Of a stretch of DNA of 34,086 nucleotides, positions 16,001-23,384 are shown in pieces. Origin of the DNA: CAIWXH01 sp964555675 (GTDB lineage Bacteria; Chloroflexota; Chloroflexia; Chloroflexales; Chloroflexaceae); contig CAZKTU010000048.1 in NCBI GenBank assembly GCA_964555675.1, forward strand, positions 1-34,086, given 5' to 3'. A model generated the notes under the pieces. The model made no database searches, was not told where the DNA came from, and saw only the letters and a list, made by a program, of their open reading frames with translations. The translations under genes were made by a program, and so were the position numbers. How positions within the stretch are numbered: position 1 is the stretch's first letter; every line of letters begins with the position of its first letter.

Positions 16001-16717
16001 ATGGCCCTGCTTGAGCTGCACAACGTCCACACGTACTACGGAAAGATCCACGCCCTCAAGGGCATCTCGATCACGGTCGATAAGGGCGAGATCGTCACCC
16101 TGATCGGCTCCAACGGCGCCGGCAAGAGCACGACCCTGCGTACGATCTCGGGCCTGCTCACGCCCAAGATCGGCGAGGTGCGCTTCAGTGGCCAGCGCAT
16201 CGATAAGGTGGCCTCGCACGAGATTGTGAAGATGGGTATCGCTCAGTCGCCCGAGGGCCGGCGCATCTTCCCGCGCCTCACCGTCCTCGAGAACCTCGAG
16301 ATGGGCGCCTACCTGCACAGTACCCGCAACGCAACCTACCAGGAGGACCTGGAGCGGGTCTTTTCGCTCTTCCCCCGTCTGCGCGAGCGCACCTCGCAAA
16401 AGGGCGGCACCCTCTCGGGCGGCGAGCAGCAGATGCTCGCCATCGGTCGGGCTCTCATGACCCGCCCCCAGGTGCTGCTCCTCGACGAGCCCTCGATGGG
16501 CCTCGCCCCCGTGCTCGTCGAGCAGATCTTCGAGATCATCCAGACGATCAACAGCCAGGGCATGACCGTGCTCCTGGTCGAGCAGAACGCCCTCCAGGCC
16601 CTCGGCATCGCCCATCGGGGCTATGTGCTTCAGAGCGGCGCGATCGTGCTCGAGGATGAGGCCAAGGCCCTGCGCGAGAACGAGGCCGTCCAGAAGAAGT
16701 ATCTCGGCCTCGAGTAG
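16001..16717 (+). CDS. livF: Branched-chain amino acid-type ABC ATPase LivF
   Basis: The protein has 238 residues, the normal LivF size. It begins L-L-E-L-H-N-V-H-T-Y-Y-G-K-I-H-A-L-K-G-I. Walker A is G-S-N-G-A-G-K-S at 36-43, the LivF-type Q-S-P-E-G-R-R-I-F-P-R-L-T-V-L-E-N-L follows, the signature is L-S-G-G-E-Q-Q, Walker B is L-L-L-D-E-P-S-M-G-L-A-P, and the switch is V-L-L-V-E-Q-N. AAGGTG at 15991-15996 precedes the ATG. It ends the operon and faces the next gene tail to tail with a 17-bp gap; I see no convincing terminator between them. Confidence 0.95.
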   Translation: MALLELHNVHTYYGKIHALKGISITVDKGEIVTLIGSNGAGKSTTLRTISGLLTPKIGEVRFSGQRIDKVASHEIVKMGIAQSPEGRRIFPRLTVLENLEMGAYLHSTRNATYQEDLERVFSLFPRLRERTSQKGGTLSGGEQQMLAIGRALMTRPQVLLLDEPSMGLAPVLVEQIFEIIQTINSQGMTVLLVEQNALQALGIAHRGYVLQSGAIVLEDEAKALRENEAVQKKYLGLE

Positions 16718-16734
16718 CCCCGGGGGTCGGCGGC

Positions 16735-19290
16735 TCAGGGCGGGGCCGCCCCCTCGCCGACCTCGCGCGGCACCCGCGGCAGAATGCCCGTGATCACCTC
16801 ATAGCTGATCGTATCGAGCCAGCCGGCCACCTCGTCGGCGCCGATCCGCTCGCCCCCCTGCTCGCCGATCAACACCACGGCGTCGCCTCGCCGTACCCCC
16901 GCGACCTCGCTCACGTCGACCATGGCGTAGTCCATGCAGATGCGCCCCACGATCGGCGCGCGCCGCCCGCGCACCAGCACCTCGCGCCACGGCGGGCTCC
17001 GCCGCAGCCCGTCGGCATAGCCGACCGGGATGGTCGCGATGCACGATGGGCGCCGGGTGACGAACGCGCCGCCGTATGAGATCGGCGTCCCCGCCGGGTG
17101 CGCCTTGACCTGGGCCACCTCGCTGTGAAAGCTGAGGGCCGCCCGGAAGCCCGGCGGCAGCGGCGCGTCGGCCGAGGGCGCCAGGCCGTAGCAGGCGATG
17201 CCGGCCCGCACCATGTCGAGCCGCGCGGCCGGCAGACGCAGGGCCGCGGCGCTGTTGGCGGCGTGGGCCAGGGGCGGGCGCAGCCCCGCCGCCTCGAGGG
17301 CGCGCAGCAGCCCCAGAAAGCGGGCCAACTGGGCCTCGGCCGAAGCCAGATCCGCGGCGTCGGCCGAGGCGAAGTGGGTGTAAATGCCGGCCACCTCGAG
17401 ACCCGGCAGACCGCCCAGCCGGGCGAGGAATGGGCCAGCCTCGTCGGGGTGCAGTCCGAGCCGGCCCATGCCCGTATCCACCTTAACGTGTACGACCGCG
17501 CGCCGCCCCGCCGCCAGGGCTGCGTCGCTCAGAGCCTGGGCCGCATCTCCGTCGAAGAGGGTGCAGGCCAGACCCAGGCGCACCGCCTCGTCGGCCTGCC
17601 AGGGCGGCGTGTAGCCGAGCACCAGTATCGGCGCCCCGATGTCGCTACTGCGCAGGGCTCGCCCCTCGCCAAGGGTGGCCACGGCCAGGGCGGCCGCCCC
17701 GGCCCCGAGGGCGGCCCGGGCCGCTCTGACCGCGCCATGGCCGTAGCCGTCGCCCTTCAGCACGGCCATCAGCGGCGCGCCGGCGATCCTCGCCAGCAGC
17801 CGCACATTGCCCGCGATCGCGTCCAGATCCACCCGCAGCCACGTCGGCCGATCGGGCGCGCCGATGCGCACCGTGCGCCACCCCGGCTCCTGGCGCACGA
17901 GCGTCGTGGCCGCCGCCTCCATCTCAGCCGGTGCGACCAGCCGCGCCACCAGCCGCTCCAGGCGCGCCTCTGCGCCGCCCTTGACCAGCAGCAGGTCGCC
18001 CGGGCCGAGGGCGGCGGGCAGGGCCGCCAGGGCGGCCTCGACCGTGTCGACCACCGCCACCGCCACCCCCGGCCGGGTCTGGCGCGCCGCGCGGGCGCCG
18101 GCCACTCCCCAGTCGCCCAGCAACACCACCTGGTCGGCGCAATGGGCGGCGAGCGCCCCCAGCTCGGCCGAGAAGTCGGCGTCGCCCGTGGGCAAGTCGG
18201 CGTTGGGGCCGAGGACGGCGATGCGCCGGCGGGCCGGCAGCCCCGCCAGGGCCCGCAGGGCGGCCCGCGCCGAGGGCGGCGAGGCGCTGAAGGTGTCGTC
18301 GAGTATGGTGGCGCCGCCTCGCGCAGGCAGCGGGCGGAGCCGGCCCGCCAGGGGCTCTACGGCGGCCAGAGAGGCGACACAGGCCTCGAGCTGTAGCCCG
18401 CAGGCAAGGCCCGCCGCCACGGCCGCCAGGGCCGCGTAGGCGGCCGGCTCGCCCACCAGGGGGATGTGCGCCGTCACGGGCGCCCCGCCGCGCCAGCGGA
18501 GGCGCAGGCGCGTGCCCGCCAGGTCATACTCCGCCGCCTCTGCGCGCAGGTCGCTGGCGGGCCCGAAACCATAGGTGATTGTTCTGCCCGCGTCAATCCC
18601 GCCGGCCAGGGCGGCCGCCCAAGGGTCGTCGCCGTTCAGCACGGCTGCGCCGCCGGGAGGCAGGGCGGCCACCAGGGCGCCATGCTCGGCGGCGACCCCT
18701 GCAAGGTCGCCGAAGCCGCGCAGGTGGACCTCGCCGATCGTCGTGATCACGGCGACCTGGGGCCTGAAGAGGTCAGTCAGGCGCGCGAGCTCGCCCGGGC
18801 GGTCGCTGCCGTACTCGAGGACGGCGTAGCGGTCGCCATCACCCAGGCGTGCGAGGGCCACGGGCAGGCCGAGCAGCGAGTTGAAGCTGCGCCTGCTCTG
18901 GAAGGTCGGGCCGTGGGGGGCCAGCACCGCGGCCAGAGCACGGCGCGTGCCGGACTTGCCGACGCTGCCGGTCACGCCCAGCACCAGGGGCGCGACTCGG
19001 GCCAGGCGGGCGGCGGCCCAGCGCTGGAGCACCAGCAGGGGGTCGTCGGCGAGGATAACCGTCGCGCCCGCGGCGTCGGCAGGGGGCCAGCGACAGAGCA
19101 CGCCCGCGGCCCCCGCGGCAACGGCGGCGGCGATATAGTCGTGGCCGTCGGCACGGGCGGTGCGCAGGGCGATAAAGCATGATTCCGGGGAGGTCAGGCG
19201 CGAGTCGTAGCTCCAGTCGGCGAAGGCCCCGGCACCCTGCGGGCCGTGGAGCCGTCCGCCGGCGGCGATCAGGTCTGCGAGGAGAATCAT
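16735..19290 (-). CDS. MurF-like domain fused to alanine racemase
   Basis: The 851-residue protein has a Mur-ligase half (about 1-460) and an alanine racemase half (about 475-845). Alr makes D-alanine from L-alanine using PLP; MurF joins D-Ala-D-Ala to the UDP-muramyl tripeptide. Such fusions are known in Bacteroidetes. The racemase half looks intact: PLP lysine K512 in V-L-K-G-D-G-Y-G-H-G and catalytic Tyr739 in S-Y-G-G-A-F, followed by P-V-G-Y-A-D-G-L-R-R. The ligase half has a P-loop G-V-T-G-S-V-G-K-S-G-T (105-115), Glu159 and His189, but the position of the carbamoylated Lys aligns with His203, and the usual D-D-x-Y-N-A-x-P motif reads D-D-T-F-S-A-S-P (about 330). The ligase may be altered or inactive. 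It is divergent from the permease-epimerase pair. Confidence 0.9.
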   Translation of the reverse strand: MILLADLIAAGGRLHGPQGAGAFADWSYDSRLTSPESCFIALRTARADGHDYIAAAVAAGAAGVLCRWPPADAAGATVILADDPLLVLQRWAAARLARVAPLVLGVTGSVGKSGTRRALAAVLAPHGPTFQSRRSFNSLLGLPVALARLGDGDRYAVLEYGSDRPGELARLTDLFRPQVAVITTIGEVHLRGFGDLAGVAAEHGALVAALPPGGAAVLNGDDPWAAALAGGIDAGRTITYGFGPASDLRAEAAEYDLAGTRLRLRWRGGAPVTAHIPLVGEPAAYAALAAVAAGLACGLQLEACVASLAAVEPLAGRLRPLPARGGATILDDTFSASPPSARAALRALAGLPARRRIAVLGPNADLPTGDADFSAELGALAAHCADQVVLLGDWGVAGARAARQTRPGVAVAVVDTVEAALAALPAALGPGDLLLVKGGAEARLERLVARLVAPAEMEAAATTLVRQEPGWRTVRIGAPDRPTWLRVDLDAIAGNVRLLARIAGAPLMAVLKGDGYGHGAVRAARAALGAGAAALAVATLGEGRALRSSDIGAPILVLGYTPPWQADEAVRLGLACTLFDGDAAQALSDAALAAGRRAVVHVKVDTGMGRLGLHPDEAGPFLARLGGLPGLEVAGIYTHFASADAADLASAEAQLARFLGLLRALEAAGLRPPLAHAANSAAALRLPAARLDMVRAGIACYGLAPSADAPLPPGFRAALSFHSEVAQVKAHPAGTPISYGGAFVTRRPSCIATIPVGYADGLRRSPPWREVLVRGRRAPIVGRICMDYAMVDVSEVAGVRRGDAVVLIGEQGGERIGADEVAGWLDTISYEVITGILPRVPREVGEGAAPP

Positions 19291-19349
19291 CGGCTTGCTC
19301 GCGCCCCTGCCGATCGGACCAGGGGCGGTATGAACTAATAGCCGCTGGC

Positions 19350-19357
19350 ATTATAAT
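19350..19357. promoter_or_regulatory. Symmetric -10 element between murF-alr and the permease
   Basis: ATTATAAT is its own reverse complement and contains a perfect TATAAT on each strand (19352-19357 on plus, 19355-19350 on minus). It is the only such element in this divergent gap. Neither side has a good -35 at 16-18 bp. Such symmetric -10 boxes are known to start transcription both ways. Confidence 0.55.
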
Positions 19358-19401
19358 GGCCCCTGTCGCAACGCCGCGCCGCCTAACCTGCAGGACATAT
19401 T

Positions 19402-20355
19402 ATGAGCAAAGCAACATCGCTGCCGACGGCGCGCGGCCAGCACGACCAGGCGGGCATCTCGTGGGCCTGGATGGGGGTCGCCCTCTTCGCCCACACCGCG
19501 TGGGGGGCCTACCCGGTCCTCGCGCGCTACCTGCAGACGGTCAGCGGCCTGCCGAGCATGGCGCTGCTGGCCCTCGGCAACCTGATCGCCCTGGCGGTCT
19601 TCGCGCCTCTGGTGATCAAGCGCATGGAGCGGCGCTTCCTGCGCTCGCCCGCGATCTGGGGGTTCACTCTGGTCGTCGTGCTGCGCGCAATCACCAACGT
19701 GCTCTCGGCCCGCTTCACCCTGGCGATCTATGTGCAGCTGATCACCCTGATGACGCCCCTGGTCGTCGCCCTGCTCAGCGCGGCCCTCTTCCGCGAGAAG
19801 CTGCCGCCCTACACCTGGCCGGCGATCGGGGTCTCGCTGCTCGGCTCGCTGCTGATGATGAGCGGCGACATCGGCGGGCACGGCTTCAGCCTGGCCCTGA
19901 GCGGCGGCGACCTGCTCGGCATCGGCCTGGCCGTGATCAGCATGCTCTCGCTGTCGCTGTATATGATCCTGGTGCCCCGCACCGTGAAGGCGGCCGTGCC
20001 GGGCGAGGCCGTGCTGCTGGTGCAGCTCGTCGCCCTCACCGCGACCTCGGGCGCCCTCAGCCTGCTGATCGGCGAGGACTGGGGCCGCTACCTGACCCTC
20101 GCGCCGTCTGACTGGGGCGCCTTCTTCGCCTTCGTGATCTTCGTGCTGCTCGGGGCCAACCTTGGGCAGATCGCGGCCCTGCGCCACCTCGGGGCGCCCC
20201 TGGTGAGCAGCACCATGGCCTGGCGCTTGGTGGCGACCCTGGCCCTGGCCTCGCTGCTGCTCGGCGAGCAGCTCACCTCTCTCTGGCAAGCCCTGGGCGC
20301 CCTGATTGTGCTCGGGACCATTACCGCCTACCTTCAGCGGCAACGGCGGCCGTAA
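19402..20355 (+). CDS. DMT-superfamily (EamA) permease
   Basis: The protein has 317 residues with about ten hydrophobic helices arranged as two EamA repeats. The first begins M-G-V-A-L-F-A-H-T-A-W-G-A-Y-P-V-L-A-R-Y and the second near G-D-L-L-G-I-G-L-A-V-I-S-M-L-S-L. The glycine/proline-rich G-A-L-I-V-L-G-T-I-T-A-Y at the end is typical. AGGA at 19392-19395 precedes the ATG. The epimerase gene starts 9 bp after the stop, so the two are co-transcribed, and a peptide or amino acid product is the likely cargo. The family also exports nucleotides, sugars and drugs, so the substrate is inference. Confidence 0.85.
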   Translation: MSKATSLPTARGQHDQAGISWAWMGVALFAHTAWGAYPVLARYLQTVSGLPSMALLALGNLIALAVFAPLVIKRMERRFLRSPAIWGFTLVVVLRAITNVLSARFTLAIYVQLITLMTPLVVALLSAALFREKLPPYTWPAIGVSLLGSLLMMSGDIGGHGFSLALSGGDLLGIGLAVISMLSLSLYMILVPRTVKAAVPGEAVLLVQLVALTATSGALSLLIGEDWGRYLTLAPSDWGAFFAFVIFVLLGANLGQIAALRHLGAPLVSSTMAWRLVATLALASLLLGEQLTSLWQALGALIVLGTITAYLQRQRRP

Positions 20356-20364
20356 GGGACCTCT

Positions 20365-21444
20365 ATGTCTGCACCGACGACCATCCGCTCGCTCACGGTC
20401 GAGACTCTCGACATCCCCCTGCACGTCCCCTTCGGCATCGCCGGGGGCGCCCAGGAGATCGCCCGCAACCTGCTGGTCACCCTCGAGCTGGCCGACGGCA
20501 CGCGCGGCTACGGCGAGGCCGCGCCCTTCCCCGCCTTCAACGGCGAGACCCAGGCCAGCGCGCGCTCGGCCATCGAGCGCGTCCGCGCGCAGGTCGAGGG
20601 CGCCGACGTGCGCGAGTGGCGTCCGATCGCCGCGACGCTGCGCGAGGCCATCGGCGACTCCGGCAGCGCCCGCTGCGCCATCGAGACCGCCGTGCTCGAC
20701 GCCCTGACCAGGCGGGCCGGCCTGCCCCTGTGGGCCTTCTTCGGCGGCGCCGGCAGCGCCCTCGAGACCGACATGACGATCACCACCGGCAGCGTCGAAG
20801 CGGCCTCGACGGCGGCCCTCGACATCCTCGCCCGCGGCATCAGCACCATCAAGGTCAAGATCGGCTCGGGCGACCTCGACCTCGACCTGCAGCGGGTGGT
20901 CGCCATCCACGCGGTGGCCCCCGACGCCCCCCTCATCCTCGACGGCAACGGCGGCATGAGCGCCGACGCCGCCCTCAAGCTGATGGGCGCACTCCACGCC
21001 CAGCAGATCAGGCCGGCCCTGCTCGAGCAGCCCGTGCCCGGCGACGACTGGGAGGGCCTGGCCAGGCTGACGCGCTGGGGCGACGTGGCGGTCGCCGCCG
21101 ACGAGAGCGCCGCGAGCGCCGCCAGTGTCCTGCGCCTGGCCCTCGAGCAGTCGGTCCACGTCGTCAATATCAAGCTGATGAAGTGCGGCGTGGTCGAGGC
21201 CCTCGACATCGCGGCCATCTGCCGGGCTGCGGGCCTGCGCCTGATGATCGGCGGCATGGTCGAGTCGCTCCTGGCCATGACCATGTCGGCCCACTTCGCC
21301 GCCGGCCTGGGCGGCTTCGAGTTCGTCGACCTCGATACCCCGATGTTTATGGCCACAAACCCCTTCAGGGGCGGCTTCCGCCAGAGCGGGGCCCGCCTCG
21401 AGCTTGGCCAGATTGCGGCCGGTCACGGGGTCGACCCGCTCTAA
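20365..21444 (+). CDS. Dipeptide (L-Ala-D/L-Glu type) epimerase, enolase superfamily
   Basis: The protein has 359 residues. Members invert the second residue of dipeptides; the Ala-Glu type serves recycling of cell-wall peptides. Key residues are visible: Lys163 and Lys165 in I-K-V-K-I-G, metal ligands Asp193 (I-L-D-G-N-G-G), Glu221 (L-L-E-Q-P-V) and Asp246 (A-A-D-E-S), Lys270 in I-K-L-M-K-C-G, and Asp322-Leu-Asp324 in F-V-D-L-D-T-P. That D-x-D is the substrate-amine binding motif of Ala-Glu epimerases. The N-terminal capping segment carries V-P-F-G-I-A-G-G. It follows the permease by 9 bp. Nearby MurF-Alr and the peptide transporter fit a role in wall peptide reuse. Other dipeptide specificities occur in the family. 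Confidence 0.9.
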   Translation: MSAPTTIRSLTVETLDIPLHVPFGIAGGAQEIARNLLVTLELADGTRGYGEAAPFPAFNGETQASARSAIERVRAQVEGADVREWRPIAATLREAIGDSGSARCAIETAVLDALTRRAGLPLWAFFGGAGSALETDMTITTGSVEAASTAALDILARGISTIKVKIGSGDLDLDLQRVVAIHAVAPDAPLILDGNGGMSADAALKLMGALHAQQIRPALLEQPVPGDDWEGLARLTRWGDVAVAADESAASAASVLRLALEQSVHVVNIKLMKCGVVEALDIAAICRAAGLRLMIGGMVESLLAMTMSAHFAAGLGGFEFVDLDTPMFMATNPFRGGFRQSGARLELGQIAAGHGVDPL

Positions 21445-21457
21445 CCTGCAAGAAGGC

Positions 21458-21478
21458 GTGGAGGGCCAGGCCCTCCAC
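21458..21478 (+). terminator. Hairpin after the epimerase gene
   Basis: GTGGAGGGC (21458-21466), loop CAG, GCCCTCCAC (21470-21478): a perfect 9-bp stem, 13 bp after the stop. No long T-run. It shares a 17-bp palindromic core with the hairpin at 5587-5611. Confidence 0.6.
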
Positions 21479-21479
21479 C

Positions 21480-21508
21480 TCTACAAAGTACAGGCAGGCT
21501 TGTACAAT
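21480..21508 (+). promoter_or_regulatory. Candidate promoter for the ANTAR regulator gene
   Basis: TCTACA (21480-21485; 4 of 6), 17-bp spacer, TACAAT (21503-21508; 5 of 6). Transcription would start near 21515 and the leader would be about 120 nt. A second -10-like TATACT lies at 21540-21545 without a matching -35. Either one lies upstream of the terminator at 21572-21620. Confidence 0.5.
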
Positions 21509-21519
21509 TGTTCCGTAGC

Positions 21520-21535
21520 CCGCCACCCTCGGCGG
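21520..21535 (+). promoter_or_regulatory. Leader hairpin with a 6-nt loop (possible P1)
   Basis: CCGCC (21520-21524) and GGCGG (21531-21535) close the hexaloop ACCCTC. The first base is A as in ANTAR target loops, but the fourth is C where G is expected. It would be the first element of the leader if transcription starts near 21515. Confidence 0.35.
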
Positions 21536-21560
21536 ACAGTATACTAGCCCATACCGCAAA

Positions 21561-21580
21561 CAGGTTGCACTGTGGCCCTG
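21561..21580 (+). promoter_or_regulatory. Leader hairpin with A1/G4 hexaloop overlapping the terminator (possible P2)
   Basis: CAGG (21561-21564) pairs with CCTG (21577-21580) and GC (21567-21568) with GC (21575-21576), with a TT bulge, closing the hexaloop ACTGTG (21569-21574). A at loop position 1 and G at position 4 are the conserved bases of known ANTAR-binding loops. The hairpin uses the bases 21572-21578 that form the left arm of the terminator, so the two structures exclude each other. Confidence 0.4.
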
Positions 21581-21620
21581 CTGCGCCGTCGTCGGCGTGC
21601 GCGGGGCCACTTTTGTTTTT
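21572..21620 (+). terminator. Intrinsic terminator in the leader of the ANTAR gene
   Basis: GTGGCCC (21572-21578) pairs with GGGCCAC (21604-21610), with further pairing inside (CGCC with GGCG around a GTCGTC loop), followed at once by TTTTGTTTTT (21611-21620). The ATG of the next gene is at 21636, leaving no room for a promoter after it. Confidence 0.85.
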
Positions 21621-21635
21621 GCTAGAGGGTAGGCT

Positions 21636-22214
21636 ATGACCAAGCGAATCCTGATTGCCGATGATGAACCGCTGATTCGGATGAACCTGCGCGAGACGCT
21701 CCAGGAGCAAGGCTATCTGGTGGTGGGCGAGGTCGGCGACGGCCAGAGCGCCGTCAACCTGACCAGGCAGCTACGCCCCGACCTTGTGCTGCTCGACATC
21801 AAGATGCCCGACTGCGACGGCATCTCCGCGGCCAGGCAGATCGTCGGCGATGGTATGGCCCCCGTGCTCCTGCTCACGGCCTACAGCTCGCGCGAGCTGG
21901 TCGAGCAGGCCCGCGAGGCCGGCGTCCTCGGCTACCTGATCAAGCCGGTGCGCGACGCCGAGCTGATGCCCCTGATCGAGGTGACCATCGCCCGCTGGGC
22001 CGAGCAGGTCGACCGCCGCAAGGAGCTCGGCCAGCTCAAGGACCGCCTCGAGACCCGCAAGCTGGTCGAGCGCGCCAAGGGCTACCTGATGGACCAGCAG
22101 GGCATGACCGAGTCCGAGGCCTTCCGCAAGATCCAGCAGCTGGCCATGAACAGCCGCAAGACCATGCGCGAGGTCGCCCAGGCCATCCTGCTCGCCCAGC
22201 AGCTGACCGCGTAG
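21636..22214 (+). CDS. Response regulator with ANTAR RNA-binding output domain
   Basis: The protein has 192 residues. The receiver domain (about 4-120) has the acidic pair Asp9/Asp10, phosphoacceptor Asp54 (V-L-L-D-I-K-M-P), the Thr in L-L-L-T-A-Y-S and Lys in Y-L-I-K-P-V. A short coiled segment leads to the ANTAR domain (about 132-188), with E-T-R-K-L-V-E-R-A-K-G-Y-L-M, G-M-T-E-S-E-A-F and M-R-E-V-A-Q-A-I-L. ANTAR proteins bind paired RNA hairpins and stop terminators from forming. AGAGGG (21624-21629) precedes the ATG. No sensor kinase lies next to it, so it is an orphan here. The leader contains a terminator and a candidate target hairpin, so it may regulate its own transcription. Confidence 0.93.
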   Translation: MTKRILIADDEPLIRMNLRETLQEQGYLVVGEVGDGQSAVNLTRQLRPDLVLLDIKMPDCDGISAARQIVGDGMAPVLLLTAYSSRELVEQAREAGVLGYLIKPVRDAELMPLIEVTIARWAEQVDRRKELGQLKDRLETRKLVERAKGYLMDQQGMTESEAFRKIQQLAMNSRKTMREVAQAILLAQQLTA

Positions 22215-22220
22215 CCGGGC

Positions 22221-22249
22221 GCGCCGGCTCTTCGAGGCCGGGGGCGCTT
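22221..22249 (+). terminator. Hairpin after the ANTAR gene
   Basis: GCGCC (22221-22225) pairs with GGCGC (22243-22247) and GGC (22226-22228) with GCC (22237-22239), followed by TTT. Modest as a terminator because the T-run is short. Confidence 0.45.
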
Positions 22250-22292
22250 TGTGGTATGCTCTCACGCGGAGCGCGCCAGCAAAGGAGCCCCC

Positions 22293-23372
22293 ATGGCCCA
22301 GAACCCCCAGCCCCCGTGCGCGACGCGCCACGCGGTCATCCTTGCCGCCGGCGAGTCGAAGCGCACCCGTCCGCTCACCCTCCACAGACCCAAGCCGTTG
22401 ATCCCGCTCCTCGACCGTCCTCTCCTCGCCCATATCCTCGACGAGCTGCACGGCCTGGTCGACCGGGTGACCCTGGTGGTCGGCTATCGCGCCGACATGA
22501 TCGAGGCGACCTTCGGCCGCGAGTATCGCGGCATGAGTCTGCGCTATGTGCAGCAGCGGGTGGTCAACGGCACGGCCGGGGCGGTGCTCGCCGCGCGGCC
22601 GATCGACGAGCCCTTCTTTCTGCTCTACGGCGACAACCTGATCGCCCGCGAGGACGTGCTCGGCGTCTGCCGCGGGCGCTACGGTGTCGCGGGGCTGCCG
22701 GTGGCCGACGCGCGCTCGTTCGGCGTGCTCGAGGTCGCCGACGGATTGGTACACGGCATCCTCGAGAAGCCGCCCAGCCCGCCCCCTGGCGCCCTGGCCA
22801 ACCCCGGCATCTATCAGTTCGACGCCGCCGTCTTCCCCCTGCTCGAGCGGATCACGCCCTCGCCGCGGGGCGAGCTCGAGCTGACCGACCTGATCGGCGC
22901 CATCGCCGCCACCGACCCCGTGCTGCCCCACGTCTGCACCGGCCACTGGGTGCCCGTCGGCACCCCCTGGGAAGCCCTGAGCGCGGCTCAGTTTCTGGCA
23001 GCGCGCCGCCCCGCAGGCCCGGTCTACATTCACCCCGAGGCCGTCATCCACCCCGAGGCGCAGATCGTCGGGCCCGCAGCGATCGGCCCCGGCAGCAGGG
23101 TGGGCGCCGGGGCCCTGGTCGAGGCGAGCGTCCTGGCCGCCGGCTCGTCCGTGGGCGAGGGCGCCCGGGTCAGCGCGAGCTGGCTCGACGACGGCGCGTC
23201 GGTCGGCGCGGGGGCCGTGCTCGCGGCGCGGGCCTTCGCCGAGCTGCGGCCGACCGCCGAGCTACGCGGCGTCCTCACTCACGAGCAGATCATCACCCGT
23301 GGGGCCATTCTGGGCCGCGGGGCGTCCGTGGCCGCAGGGGCGCAGGTGGAGGCCGGCGCAGTCCTGTCGTAG
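22293..23372 (+). CDS. Sugar-phosphate nucleotidyltransferase with C-terminal left-handed beta-helix
   Basis: The protein has 359 residues. The N-terminal domain (about 10-235) is a nucleotidyltransferase: H-A-V-I-L-A-A-G-E-S-K-R-T-R-P-L-T, R-P-K-P-L-I-P-L, L-L-Y-G-D-N-L-I (metal-binding Asp) and I-L-E-K-P. The C-terminal part (about 243-355) has hexapeptide-like repeats, I-H-P-E-A-V-I-H-P-E-A-Q-I-V-G-P-A-A-I and so on, which form a left-handed beta-helix. The architecture is that of archaeal-type GlmU and glucose-1-phosphate nucleotidyltransferases; the sugar and nucleotide cannot be settled. AAAGGAG at 22281-22287 fixes ATG 22293 over an upstream GTG at 22251. It converges on the alcohol dehydrogenase gene with a 12-bp gap. 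Confidence 0.85.
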   Translation: MAQNPQPPCATRHAVILAAGESKRTRPLTLHRPKPLIPLLDRPLLAHILDELHGLVDRVTLVVGYRADMIEATFGREYRGMSLRYVQQRVVNGTAGAVLAARPIDEPFFLLYGDNLIAREDVLGVCRGRYGVAGLPVADARSFGVLEVADGLVHGILEKPPSPPPGALANPGIYQFDAAVFPLLERITPSPRGELELTDLIGAIAATDPVLPHVCTGHWVPVGTPWEALSAAQFLAARRPAGPVYIHPEAVIHPEAQIVGPAAIGPGSRVGAGALVEASVLAAGSSVGEGARVSASWLDDGASVGAGAVLAARAFAELRPTAELRGVLTHEQIITRGAILGRGASVAAGAQVEAGAVLS

Positions 23373-23384
23373 CGCCGGCTCGCC

